Source: Gaiellales bacterium (GTDB lineage Bacteria; Actinomycetota; Thermoleophilia; Gaiellales; JAICJC01). Taken from it: a stretch of 64,000 nucleotides of DNA. This document shows positions 33,955-41,500 of this stretch, in pieces (position 1 is the stretch's first letter; each line of letters starts with the position of its first letter). Under the pieces are notes generated by a model, which saw only the letters and a program-made list of their open reading frames with translations, made no database searches and was not told where the DNA came from. Both the position numbers and the translations under genes were made by a program. Where the stretch lies: assembly GCA_036273515.1 (NCBI GenBank), contig DASUHM010000018.1:58809-122808 (forward strand), read 5' to 3'.

Positions 33955-34923
33955 CTAGGCGGCGGCTGCGCGGACGCGCAGCCTGATCGTCGTCCCCGCG
34001 GGCGACGAGCGCACCTGCACCAGGTCGCACACCTGGTTCGCCAGCCACAGGCCGTAACCGCCCGCACCCCCGCCCTGGGGCGGTTCGCGTCCCGCCAGGG
34101 GCTTGTCGATGTACCCCTCGTCGCGGATCTCGCAGACGGCTGCATCCCCGTCGTACCAGACCCGCATCGTGCCGCGGCCACCGCCGTGGCGGACGCTGTT
34201 TGCCGCAACCTCGCCCGTCGCCAGGATCAGGTCGGCGACGCGCGCCTCGGGCAGGCCCCACCCGCGGGCGGCGCCGGCGACGACGGCACGGATGCTGCCC
34301 AGATCGCCGAGCGTGAACGCCGTCTCCTCGACGAGCGGGGGCGGGTCGGGCAGGGGTGCCATGAAGGGCTCGGCGGCCGCGAACCGGCCGCGGTAGTCGG
34401 CGCTCGGCTCGCCGCTGCGCGAGTTCCAGACCAGCGGGTGCGTGCAGCGCGCCTCGGCGATCACGTCGGCCGGGAGCGCACCGGCGTCGTACGGGCACAC
34501 GAGCCACCACGCCCCGCCGCCGTCGAAGGCGAGGTTGAGCAGCGCCTCGTGGCGGTGGCACTCCACCAGCTCGGCGGCCGACCGTCCCGGCGAGACGGGC
34601 TCGCCCACCCCGCGGATGCGCCGGCCGGCGGCGAGGTGCGGCGCGGCGAAGGTGCGCCAGGTGGGCAGGATCCGGGCCGGGTTCGTTCCCAGCGCGTCCA
34701 TGTCGACGAACGTGACCCCGCGGGCGGAGCCGCCGAGCGCCCGCCGCACCATCTCGATCTTCCGGGCGTCCACGGCGACGAGGACCGGCTCCCCGGCGTC
34801 GACGCCGTCGCGCACGAACGCGCCGACGCGGTCGGCGAAGTCGGCGTCGCCGGAGTACAGCAGCGCCTCGTGCCGGAACGACGGTCCGGGGAGGTCGAGC
34901 TGCGCGTCGTTGGCGGTCGTCAC
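33955..34923 (-). CDS. MEDS-domain anti-sigma factor with HATPase (RsbA-like)
   Basis: A 322-residue protein. Residues ~10-180 are a MEDS sensor (FRHEALLYSGDADFADRVGA, EPVLVAVDARKIEMVRRALG, TWRTFAAPHLAAGRRIRGVG). The C-terminal HATPase has N-box LILATGEVAANSVRHGGG and the G-box GAGGYGLWLANQVCDLVQ. The pair matches the RsbA-type regulators of SigB-like systems in Actinobacteria, which integrate a small-molecule signal with sigma-factor sequestration. GTG start. It transcribes away from the csbD region and its SigB-like promoters. Confidence 0.88.
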   Translation of the reverse strand: MTTANDAQLDLPGPSFRHEALLYSGDADFADRVGAFVRDGVDAGEPVLVAVDARKIEMVRRALGGSARGVTFVDMDALGTNPARILPTWRTFAAPHLAAGRRIRGVGEPVSPGRSAAELVECHRHEALLNLAFDGGGAWWLVCPYDAGALPADVIAEARCTHPLVWNSRSGEPSADYRGRFAAAEPFMAPLPDPPPLVEETAFTLGDLGSIRAVVAGAARGWGLPEARVADLILATGEVAANSVRHGGGRGTMRVWYDGDAAVCEIRDEGYIDKPLAGREPPQGGGAGGYGLWLANQVCDLVQVRSSPAGTTIRLRVRAAAA

Positions 34924-35010
34924 GGCGGACGGGGGTCTCGGGGCGGCACGGCTGGGAGCTGCCGGCCGCAGACAGGGTACCGCGGCGGCCCGGATGCCAA
35001 GCCGACGCCC

Positions 35011-35037
35011 GTTTGCGCACCCGGCACCCCGGGGTAT
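35011..35037 (+). promoter_or_regulatory. SigB/SigF-like promoter, upstream
   Basis: GTTT (35011-35014), a 17-base spacer and GGGTAT (35032-35037) match the SigB/SigF consensus. It lies 274 bases before csbD, with no convincing gene in between; 34924-35310 contains only this site and the next. Confidence 0.5.
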
Positions 35038-35242
35038 CTGCGCCTGCGACGCTGATCTCCCGCGCGCACGCGACGGGGGGTGGACGGTCCGGCTCATGCG
35101 CAGCACGTTCCGGCGCTTCGGCGCCCGGGGCGGGCGACCCGAACGTCTCACCCGCCTGGGCGGCGTGGCGCGGAGGTTCAGCAATCGCAGACACCCGCGC
35201 GCGCGGCCGGCGACTCCCGGCCGGGCGCGTGGCTGCGCGCCG

Positions 35243-35268
35243 GTTTCCGCGGCGACCGGCCGGGGTAT
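35243..35268 (+). promoter_or_regulatory. SigB/SigF-like promoter of csbD
   Basis: GTTT (35243-35246), a 16-base spacer and GGGTAT (35263-35268) lie 42 bases before the csbD ATG. Confidence 0.65.
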
Positions 35269-35310
35269 CCGACGTGGCTCACGGCAACCCGACCCGAAGG
35301 CGGTGCACAG

Positions 35311-35478
35311 ATGGGTGACAAGCTGCGCGGCAAGATCGACCAGGCCACGGGCAAGGCCAAGGAGACCGCAGGCAAGCACAGCGACGACAAGGGCCTCGAG
35401 AACGAGGGCCGTCGCGAGCAGGCCGAGGGCGACCTGCGCGAGGCCGCCGGCAAGGTGAAGGACGCGGTCGATCGCTAG
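35311..35478 (+). CDS. CsbD family stress protein
   Basis: A 55-residue hydrophilic protein: KLRGKIDQATGKAKETAGKH at the start and REAAGKVKDAVDR at the end, the diagnostic CsbD pattern of GKxxxxxGKxKxxxG repeats. CsbD proteins belong to SigB general-stress regulons, are abundant and are largely disordered; their biochemical role is unknown. Two SigB/SigF-like promoters lie upstream, in line with that regulation. Confidence 0.92.
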   Translation: MGDKLRGKIDQATGKAKETAGKHSDDKGLENEGRREQAEGDLREAAGKVKDAVDR

Positions 35479-35510
35479 CCGCTCCGCCGCCCCGGCGGGA
35501 GGCGGCACCC

Positions 35511-35528
35511 CCGCCCCGGCCGGGGCGG
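35511..35528. terminator. hairpin after csbD
   Basis: CCGCCCCGGCCGGGGCGG is a perfect 18-base palindrome 33 bases after the csbD stop; in RNA it would fold with a small central loop. It directly abuts an AATTGG repeat element. Confidence 0.45.
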
Positions 35529-35594
35529 CATGATTCGGCGCATGGCGGCGGCCGAAACCCCTCGCAATTGGCGTTCCCCGGGGATGCCAATTGG
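35529..35594 (+). repeat. AATTGG hairpin element, copy 1
   Basis: A ~66-base element beginning TGATTCGGCG and ending in a hairpin whose arms are CAATTGGCGTTCCCC and GGGGATGCCAATTGG. Copy 3 at 58171-58240 has the same order, including TGATTCGGC and GGCCG(A/C)AACCCCTC before the hairpin. Confidence 0.7.
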
Positions 35595-35610
35595 CGTGCT
35601 CGGCGCGCGT

Positions 35611-35655
35611 CGCCCGGCCCCTCCCAATTGGCGCCCTGCGCGGATGTCAATTGCG
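35611..35655 (+). repeat. AATTGG hairpin element, partial copy 2
   Basis: CCCCTCCCAATTGGCGCCC is followed by GGATGTCAATTG, the hairpin half of the element without its TGATTCGGC leader. It lies 16 bases from copy 1. Confidence 0.6.
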
Positions 35656-35751
35656 CAGCCAGGCGGCCCGCCATCGGCCCCCGCCCTCGCCACCGCCCAG
35701 CCCGAACCCTCCGGCCCACCGGCGGAGTCGGCCACGGCCCGCGTGGCCCGG

Positions 35752-36576
35752 ATGGGCGGCAACGTCCCAGCGCCGCTTCTCATGGTCGCGGCGATGCTCT
35801 CGTTCCAGCTCGGGGCGGCCGTCGCCACCGGCCTCTTCAGCCGCGTCGGCGTGCCGGCGACGGCGTGCACGCGCCTCGGCGTCGGCGGCGTCCTCCTGCT
35901 CGTCATCTCGCGCCCCAACCTGCGCCGGCCGGCGTCCGAGCTCGTCTGGCTGGTCGCCTTCGGCGCCGAGCTCGCGGTCATGAACTACGCCTTCTACGAG
36001 GCCCTCGCCCGCATCCCGCTCGGCGTCGCGGTGACCGTCGAGTTCCTCGGCCCGCTCTCGGTCGCGCTCGTGGGCTCGCGCCGCCTGCGCGACGTGCTCT
36101 GGGTGATCCTGGCCGGCGGCGGGATCGCGATCTTCGCCGGCCCGTCGTCGCAGGGCAGCCTCGACCCGGCCGGCCTCGCCCTCGCCGTGCTGGCCGGCGC
36201 CGGTTGGGCGGCGTACATCCTCACGGCCCAGCGGGTCGGCCGCTCGTGGAAGGGCAGCCAGGGCCTCGCCGGCGGCATGCTCGTCTCGGCGATCCTGCTG
36301 ACGCCGGTCGCCGCCGGCAGCGTCGGCGCGATCACGCCCGGCAGCGGCCTCCAGATCCTCGCCCTCGGCGTGCTCTCCACCGCGCTCCCCTTCTCGCTCG
36401 AGATGGCAGCGCTGCGGACGCTGACCGCCCGCGCCTACGGCGTGCTGGCGAGCCTCGAGCCGGCGATCGCGACCGTCGTCGGCGTCGTCGCCCTCGGCCA
36501 GTCGGTGCACGCGGCGGACGTGCTCGCCACGCTGCTCGTCGTCACCGCGTCGGTCGGCGCCACCTTCGACACGTGA
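35752..36576 (+). CDS. EamA/RhtA-type DMT superfamily transporter
   Basis: A 274-residue protein with ten hydrophobic helices and two EamA halves (LSFQLGAAVATGLFSRVGVP in the first, LAGAGWAAYILTAQRVGRSW in the second). It ends in SLEPAIATVVGVVALGQ, which is typical of RhtA-like amino-acid or metabolite exporters. I start at ATG 35752: the longer reading from 35530 would translate AATTGG repeat DNA into an implausible proline-rich N-terminus. The substrate is unknown. Confidence 0.88.
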   Translation: MGGNVPAPLLMVAAMLSFQLGAAVATGLFSRVGVPATACTRLGVGGVLLLVISRPNLRRPASELVWLVAFGAELAVMNYAFYEALARIPLGVAVTVEFLGPLSVALVGSRRLRDVLWVILAGGGIAIFAGPSSQGSLDPAGLALAVLAGAGWAAYILTAQRVGRSWKGSQGLAGGMLVSAILLTPVAAGSVGAITPGSGLQILALGVLSTALPFSLEMAALRTLTARAYGVLASLEPAIATVVGVVALGQSVHAADVLATLLVVTASVGATFDT

Positions 36577-36578
36577 CG

Positions 36579-37061
36579 TCAGGCGGGGTGGCCGGGCTCG
36601 ACCTCGCCGAGGTCGCGCTCGGTGAGCTGCTCGATCCGGCCGCCGCCGTGCACGCGCTCGGGCTCGACGACGCAGCCCACGTGGTCGCCGAGGTCGACCC
36701 GGTGGACGATCGGGCCGAGGAACCAGGTCGGGCACCCGGTCAGGATCGGCGTGCCGTCCGCCGCCGGCTCCCAGTCGCAGCGGGCGAACTTGTCGACGTC
36801 GTCGCCCGTCTCGCCGCCGAACAGCTCCGCCAGGCCGCGCTCGACCTCGGTCACGGCGTGGACGCCCAGCCGCTCCGCCGCCATCGCCACCGGGAAGGTG
36901 GCGTTCAGGCGTGAGATGCAGACCATGAACCGCTCGGGATCGATGCTGACCTGCGTCGCGAAGCCGACCAGGCACCCGGCCCGGCGGCCGTCCGCGCATG
37001 CGGTCGCGATGTAGACCGGCCTGGTGAACGCGTGCGCCAGGGTGGGATCGCCGTCGGCCAT
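36579..37061 (-). CDS. flavin reductase-like FMN-binding protein
   Basis: A 160-residue split-barrel flavoprotein: RRAGCLVGFATQVSIDPERF, then VCISRLNATFPVAMAAERLG, the beta-strand ILTGCPTWFLGPIVHRVDLG and DHVGCVVEPERVH. This is the flavin reductase-like domain (HpaC/FlaRed) that reduces FMN with NAD(P)H or simply binds flavin. It lies two bases after a DUF1707 membrane gene in the same direction. Confidence 0.85.
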   Translation of the reverse strand: MADGDPTLAHAFTRPVYIATACADGRRAGCLVGFATQVSIDPERFMVCISRLNATFPVAMAAERLGVHAVTEVERGLAELFGGETGDDVDKFARCDWEPAADGTPILTGCPTWFLGPIVHRVDLGDHVGCVVEPERVHGGGRIEQLTERDLGEVEPGHPA

Positions 37062-37063
37062 GC

Positions 37064-37495
37064 CTACACGTGCACCACGAAGACGAGCACCGCGACGATC
37101 TCGAGCACGAGCACCACCGCGCAGACGGCTGCCCAGGTCTGCAGCAGCCGCCGCCGCTCGGGCAGCGTCTCGCCGCGCAGGAGCGAGAGCGCGATGATGA
37201 GCCCGATCAGCCGCCCCGCCGGCACGAGCAGCGTGAGCGCGGTCGCCCCGGCGATCTGGCCGCCGCTGAAGGGGTGCTGCGCGGCCACCTCGGCGGGAAC
37301 CGGCGGGGCCACGCCCACGGCGGGCAGGTTGGCGCAGACCAGGTCGAGGTCGCTGCGCGTCCGGGCGGCATGCGCCTCGCCCGTCAGGTGGTCGAGCTCC
37401 TCGACCGTGAGCCGGCCGTCGACGTGTGCCTCGGCCAGCCGCGCGACCACCCGCTCGCGGTCGGCGTTCGAGGCCAGGATCGAGCTGTCGTCCAT
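37064..37495 (-). CDS. DUF1707 SHOCT-like membrane protein
   Basis: A 143-residue protein. The N-terminal DUF1707 domain, SNADRERVVARLAEAHVDGR followed by LTVEELDHLTGEAHAARTRS, contains the SNADRE hallmark. Two or three hydrophobic helices follow (ATALTLLVPAGRLIGLIIAL and WAAVCAVVLVLEIVAVLVFV). The ATG at 37495 begins the conserved domain; an upstream reading from 37540 is less likely. The family is widespread in Actinobacteria and uncharacterised. Confidence 0.85.
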   Translation of the reverse strand: MDDSSILASNADRERVVARLAEAHVDGRLTVEELDHLTGEAHAARTRSDLDLVCANLPAVGVAPPVPAEVAAQHPFSGGQIAGATALTLLVPAGRLIGLIIALSLLRGETLPERRRLLQTWAAVCAVVLVLEIVAVLVFVVHV

Positions 37496-37560
37496 ACCGG
37501 CGGAAGTCTGCCACCTGCGGCGCCGGTAGACTCGCGCCATGCTCGCCGGCGGAGGCTCCG

Positions 37561-38601
37561 ATGCTTGACGCGCCCTGGGGGCGCCGGTTCGCCGGCCGCC
37601 TCGACGAGCACGTGATCGACAGCGAGGTCTTACGGTCGAACCGGCTCGGCGACCCGGCCGAGCGCCCGCTCTGGGTCTACGTGCCGCCGGGCTACGACGA
37701 CGCGCCCGACCGCAGCTACCCGGCCATCTACGTCATCCAGGGGTTCACCGGCCAGCTCGACATGTGGCGCAACCGACCGCCGATGCGGGCGCTCTTCCCG
37801 GAGGCGGTCGACGAGCTCTTCTCCGACGGCGCGACGCCGCAGTGCATCGTCGTCTTCGTCGACTGCTGGACGTCACTCGGCGGCAGCCAGTTCGTCGACT
37901 CGCCGGCGACCGGCCGCTACCACACCTACCTGTGCGACGAGGTGGTGCCGTGGGTCGACGAGCGCTACCGCACCCTCGCCGCAGCCGCCCACCGCGGCAT
38001 CGCGGGCAAGTCCAGCGGCGGCTACGGCGCCATGATCACGCCGATGCTGCGCCCCGACCTGTGGGGCGGCCTCGCCACCCACGCCGGCGACGCGCTGTTC
38101 GAGTGCTGCTACCAGCGCGACTTCCCGGCCTGCGCGCGGATGCTGCGCGACGAGTACGGCGGCTCGTTCGAGCGCTTCCTGGACGACTTCCGCGGCCGCC
38201 TCGCCTTCAGCAAGGAGGGCGACGACGTGCTCCTGAACGCCTATGCGATGGCCGCGTGCTACTCGGCGGACGACGACGGCACGGTGCAGCTGCCGTTCGA
38301 CGTCGCGACCGGTGAGCTCGCGCCGGACGTCTGGGAGCGGTGGCTGGCCCTCGACCCGGTGCGGATGGTGCCGCGCCACGCCGACGCGCTGCGCTCGCTG
38401 CGGGCGATCTACATCGACGCCGGCAAGCGCGACGAGTGGTTCCTCGACCTGGGCGCCGAGGCGTTCCGGGCGGCGCTCGCGGCGATCGGCGTCACCGACG
38501 TCTACTTCGAGCTCTTCGACGCCACCCACATGAACATCGGGTACCGCTACCCGATCGCGCTGCGCTACCTGGCGGAGCGGCTGTCGCCCCCCGCCCCCTG
38601 A
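37561..38601 (+). CDS. alpha/beta-hydrolase esterase (esterase D/enterochelin esterase type)
   Basis: A 346-residue hydrolase: PLWVYVPPGYDDAPDRSYPA and IYVIQGFTGQ (oxyanion region), then the nucleophile elbow IAGKSSGGYGAMIT (GxSxG-like, with KSSGGYG) and FDATHMNIGYR holding the histidine. It belongs with the Esterase_phd/FrsA-like acyl-ester hydrolases. There is no signal peptide. GGAGG five bases before the ATG supports the start. Substrate unknown. Confidence 0.85.
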   Translation: MLDAPWGRRFAGRLDEHVIDSEVLRSNRLGDPAERPLWVYVPPGYDDAPDRSYPAIYVIQGFTGQLDMWRNRPPMRALFPEAVDELFSDGATPQCIVVFVDCWTSLGGSQFVDSPATGRYHTYLCDEVVPWVDERYRTLAAAAHRGIAGKSSGGYGAMITPMLRPDLWGGLATHAGDALFECCYQRDFPACARMLRDEYGGSFERFLDDFRGRLAFSKEGDDVLLNAYAMAACYSADDDGTVQLPFDVATGELAPDVWERWLALDPVRMVPRHADALRSLRAIYIDAGKRDEWFLDLGAEAFRAALAAIGVTDVYFELFDATHMNIGYRYPIALRYLAERLSPPAP

Positions 38602-38631
38602 TGGGGGCGGAGGGCGACGTGCCGGCCGTGC

Positions 38632-39444
38632 CTAGCTGGTCGCGTTGAACTGGACGGCGGGGACGTACCCGGTCCAGCAGTCGCCGCTGCCGATGTCCAG
38701 GTTGAAGTCACCCGGGACGAACGGCGAGCCACAGCTGTTGCTCGCGACCCGCGTGTCCCAGAACAGACCGCCCGGGTAGCGCTGGTGGCCCGCCCGCACC
38801 TTCGGGGCGAGTCCGACGTTGAGCGAGTCCTCGGGAGCATTCGTGCCGTGGAGCGGCTCCGGCCCCGAGTTGTCGGAGTTGTACGAGACGCCCCAGACCA
38901 CGTCCCTCGGGAGCTTCGTCTTCAGGCCCGTGAGGGTGAACCCGATCGTGTGGGCGAGGCCGTTGAAGCAGCCCTGGCCGTTCTTGAACCACTCGCCGGC
39001 CTGCGGGCCCGTGCAGTGCGGGCTGGCGGACGGGCGGTACGGGATGGAGAACGTCCGCGTCACGGTCGCGAGCAGGGGGCCGGGGGTGGTCTCGCCGGTC
39101 CCTGTGTCCGTCGACGACGCCTTGTAGATGTTCAGGGTGATCGGCGTCGAGAACGTCGCGCCCGGCGTGGTCACGCAGTCGCCGGTCTTCCAGCCGCCGG
39201 ACTGGCACGCCCAGCTCGAGAGCTGCACGGCCACCGACTTGAGCCTGGCGACGCGGCGCAGGATCACCTCGTCGCCGATCTGGTTGAAGCTGTACGCCTC
39301 GACACCGACGCTCGGGATGTTGCCCACGCCCGGCGCGGTGCTGGTGTAGAGGACGGAGTGCGGGATGGACGCCGACGCGCTCGCGGCGGTGAGTCCCAGG
39401 ACTGCCATGGCGAGCAGGCCCGCGACAAGGGGACGAACGTGCAC
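38632..39444 (-). CDS. secreted protein of unknown function
   Basis: A 270-residue precursor with a signal peptide (GLLAMAVLGLTAASASA-S) and a beta-rich mature part. The latter includes VLYTSTAPGVGNIPSVGVEA, GDEVILRRVARLKSVAVQLS and LPRDVVWGVSYNSDNSG. Several cysteines (CQSGGWKTGDC, HCTGPQAG, CFNG, SCGSP, DCWTG) suggest disulphides in an extracellular fold. The GTG start has GGAGG nine bases upstream. I recognise a jelly-roll-like layout but no named family. Confidence 0.75.
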   Translation of the reverse strand: MHVRPLVAGLLAMAVLGLTAASASASIPHSVLYTSTAPGVGNIPSVGVEAYSFNQIGDEVILRRVARLKSVAVQLSSWACQSGGWKTGDCVTTPGATFSTPITLNIYKASSTDTGTGETTPGPLLATVTRTFSIPYRPSASPHCTGPQAGEWFKNGQGCFNGLAHTIGFTLTGLKTKLPRDVVWGVSYNSDNSGPEPLHGTNAPEDSLNVGLAPKVRAGHQRYPGGLFWDTRVASNSCGSPFVPGDFNLDIGSGDCWTGYVPAVQFNATS

Positions 39445-39608
39445 CGAAATGCCTCCTTCTGAGGGTTACGGGGTTCGGATGCCCAGGCTGGGAACCCCAC
39501 CAGCGCGAAGCATCGTACACCGATTGACATCTGACACGCCACCGGAAAGGGGCAACTTCTTACAGCTATGCCAAACCGGTTGCACGGGGTGGCCGTAGGC
39601 GTCTCGAG

Positions 39609-40235
39609 ATGACGGCAGGCGTGACCACGATCGGCGAGCTCGACCTCGCCGACTGGCGGCGGGAGATCTTCGCCCTCTACGCCCGCGTGCGCGCGTGCGG
39701 GGACGCCGAGGCGGCCTGGGAGATATGGCGGCGCACGCGCGACCGCCTGTTCGCCGCGCATCCCTCCTCGCCGCTCGACTCCGCGGGGCGGGCCGCGTTC
39801 GCCGGCCTGCCCTACCACCGCTACGACCCGGACTTCCGGGTCGCCGCCGATGTCGGCGAGACCGAGCCGGCCGAGCTCGAGCTGCAGACGAGCACCGGCG
39901 AGCCGTACCGCTTCCGCCGCTTCGGGGTCGCCCGGTTTGCCCTCTCCGGCGTGGACCTCGAGCTGCCCCTGTACTGGCTCGAGGGCTACGGCGGGGGCCT
40001 GTTCCTGCCGTTCGCCGACCGCACCAGCGGGCGCACGACGTACGGCGCGGGCCGCTACCTGCTCGACACGGTCAAGGGCGCCGACCTCGGCACGGTCGAC
40101 GGCCGGCTCGTGCTCGACTTCAACTTCGCCTACAACCCGTCGTGCGTCTACGACCCGGCGTGGACGTGCCCGCTGGCCCCGGCCGCGAACCGGCTCGCGG
40201 TCGAGGTGCTGGCCGGCGAGCGCGTCGACGGCTGA
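39609..40235 (+). CDS. DUF1684 family protein
   Basis: A 208-residue protein with the DUF1684 hallmarks: DWRREIFALYARVRACGD at the N-terminus, GLPYHRYDPDFRV, GEPYRFRRFGVARF, YGGGLFLPFADRTSGRTTYG and FNFAYNPSCVYDPAWTCPLA. The C-terminal segment of DUF1684 is the most conserved and contains the Tyr/Pro/Cys stretch. No enzymatic role is known. It is followed closely by PAC2. Confidence 0.88.
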   Translation: MTAGVTTIGELDLADWRREIFALYARVRACGDAEAAWEIWRRTRDRLFAAHPSSPLDSAGRAAFAGLPYHRYDPDFRVAADVGETEPAELELQTSTGEPYRFRRFGVARFALSGVDLELPLYWLEGYGGGLFLPFADRTSGRTTYGAGRYLLDTVKGADLGTVDGRLVLDFNFAYNPSCVYDPAWTCPLAPAANRLAVEVLAGERVDG

Positions 40236-40268
40236 GCCGCCGGCGCCGGAACCCCGTATCCTGGGGCC

Positions 40269-41120
40269 GTGCCGCTGTACCGACTGGCCGACGACCTGCC
40301 CGAGCTGCGCGACGCCGTGCTCGTGGCGTCGTTCGACGGCTGGGTCGACGCCGCCGAGGCGGCCTCCCGGGCGGTCGGCCAGGTGGCGGGCGAAGCGACG
40401 GTGGTCGCGACGTTCGACCCCGACGCGGTGTTCGACTACCGCTCCCGCCGCCCCGTGCTCGACGTGCAGGACGGCCGCCTGACCGAGCTGCAGTGGCCGG
40501 AGCTCGCGATCCGGCACGCGCGCGTCGGCCGCCGCGACCTCCTCATCTTCTCGGGCGCCGAGCCTGACCTGCGCTGGCAGGAGCTCGCGACCGACGCCGT
40601 CGCGCTCGTGCGCCGCCTGAACGTCTCGGAGTGGGTCAGCCTCGGCGCGGTGCCGGGCGCGGTGGCGCACACCCGGCCCGTGCCGGTGATGGCGACCGAG
40701 TCGCAGGACGGGCTGCTCGACGAGCCGGCCGGCCCCGAGGGGCTCCTGCGGGTGCCCTCGGCGGCGCTCTCGGTGCTCGAGATGGCGGTGACCGAGGCGG
40801 GCACCCCGGCGGTCGGCTTCTACGCCCAGGTGCCGCCGTACGCCAGCATCGGCTACGCCGCCGCGAGCATCGCGCTCGTGCAGCGGCTCTCCCGCCACCT
40901 GTCGATCACGATCGACGTCGAGACGCTGCTCGCGGAGGAGCGCGAGCAGCACGACCGCTACGACGCGGCCGTCGCGGGCGACGCCATGCTGCGCGAGACC
41001 GTCTCGCGGCTCGAGTCGGCGGCGGGCGACGTCGAGTCCGAGCAGCTGCCGTCGGGCGACGATCTCGCCCGCGAGATCGAGCGCTTCCTGCGCCGCCAGG
41101 ACGGCGGCGAGAACCCGTAA
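40269..41120 (+). CDS. PAC2 family protein (proteasome assembly chaperone-like)
   Basis: A 283-residue PAC2-type protein: VLVASFDGWVDAAEAASRAV, VATFDPDAVFDYRSRRPVLD, WVSLGAVPGAVAHTRPVPVM, then APVGFYAQVPPYASIGYAAA-like and a C-terminal coiled region with SRLESAAGDVESE. Actinobacterial PAC2 proteins may chaperone or bind the proteasome, but a role is not proven. GTG start at 40269. It lies 33 bases after the DUF1684 gene, with which it is probably co-expressed. Confidence 0.88.
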   Translation: MPLYRLADDLPELRDAVLVASFDGWVDAAEAASRAVGQVAGEATVVATFDPDAVFDYRSRRPVLDVQDGRLTELQWPELAIRHARVGRRDLLIFSGAEPDLRWQELATDAVALVRRLNVSEWVSLGAVPGAVAHTRPVPVMATESQDGLLDEPAGPEGLLRVPSAALSVLEMAVTEAGTPAVGFYAQVPPYASIGYAAASIALVQRLSRHLSITIDVETLLAEEREQHDRYDAAVAGDAMLRETVSRLESAAGDVESEQLPSGDDLAREIERFLRRQDGGENP

Positions 41121-41136
41121 AGCGAGGCGCCCGGCG

Positions 41137-41430
41137 TCAGGCCGGCACGGGCGGCGCGGCGAAGAGCTCGACGGCCTCGAGGGCGATCGGCGCGGCCCCG
41201 AGGAGCACGTCGTGGGCGACCAGGCGGCCCTCGGCGCGCGCCTCCATGGCCGACTCGGCGGCCATCGTGAAGCCGACCGTGACCTGGTCGGTCAGGGCGA
41301 CGCGCACGGTTGGATCCGCCCCGGGGAGCCGATCTTCGAGCACCGCGCGGATCCGCTGCTCGACACCCACCGCGGCGGCACCGGGCAGGTACGCGCTCGC
41401 CGTGAGACGGAATCTCGGCGTGGACAGCAC
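41137..41430 (-). CDS. hypothetical protein
   Basis: A 97-residue protein with LPGADPTVRVALTDQVTVGF, MAAESAMEARAEGRLVAHDV and a helical C-terminus. No family was recognised. It could be a small alpha/beta domain (VGVEQRIRAVLEDRL at the start). The start is a GTG. It faces convergently the PAC2 gene. Confidence 0.55.
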   Translation of the reverse strand: MLSTPRFRLTASAYLPGAAAVGVEQRIRAVLEDRLPGADPTVRVALTDQVTVGFTMAAESAMEARAEGRLVAHDVLLGAAPIALEAVELFAAPPVPA

Positions 41431-41500
41431 ACCGCCATGCTGTCATACCGCGGCGAAGCTTGCCGTACGACCAGAGCCGGTTTGCAATAACTTGTAAAGT

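Noticed and set aside
30662..33958. A 1098-codon frame on the plus strand
   Set aside because: Antisense to formate dehydrogenase alpha, whose motifs and reading frame are clear; composition is of the shadow type.
35530..35751. N-terminal extension of the DMT transporter to 35530
   Set aside because: The added residues are translated from AATTGG repeat copies and carry no transmembrane or conserved character.
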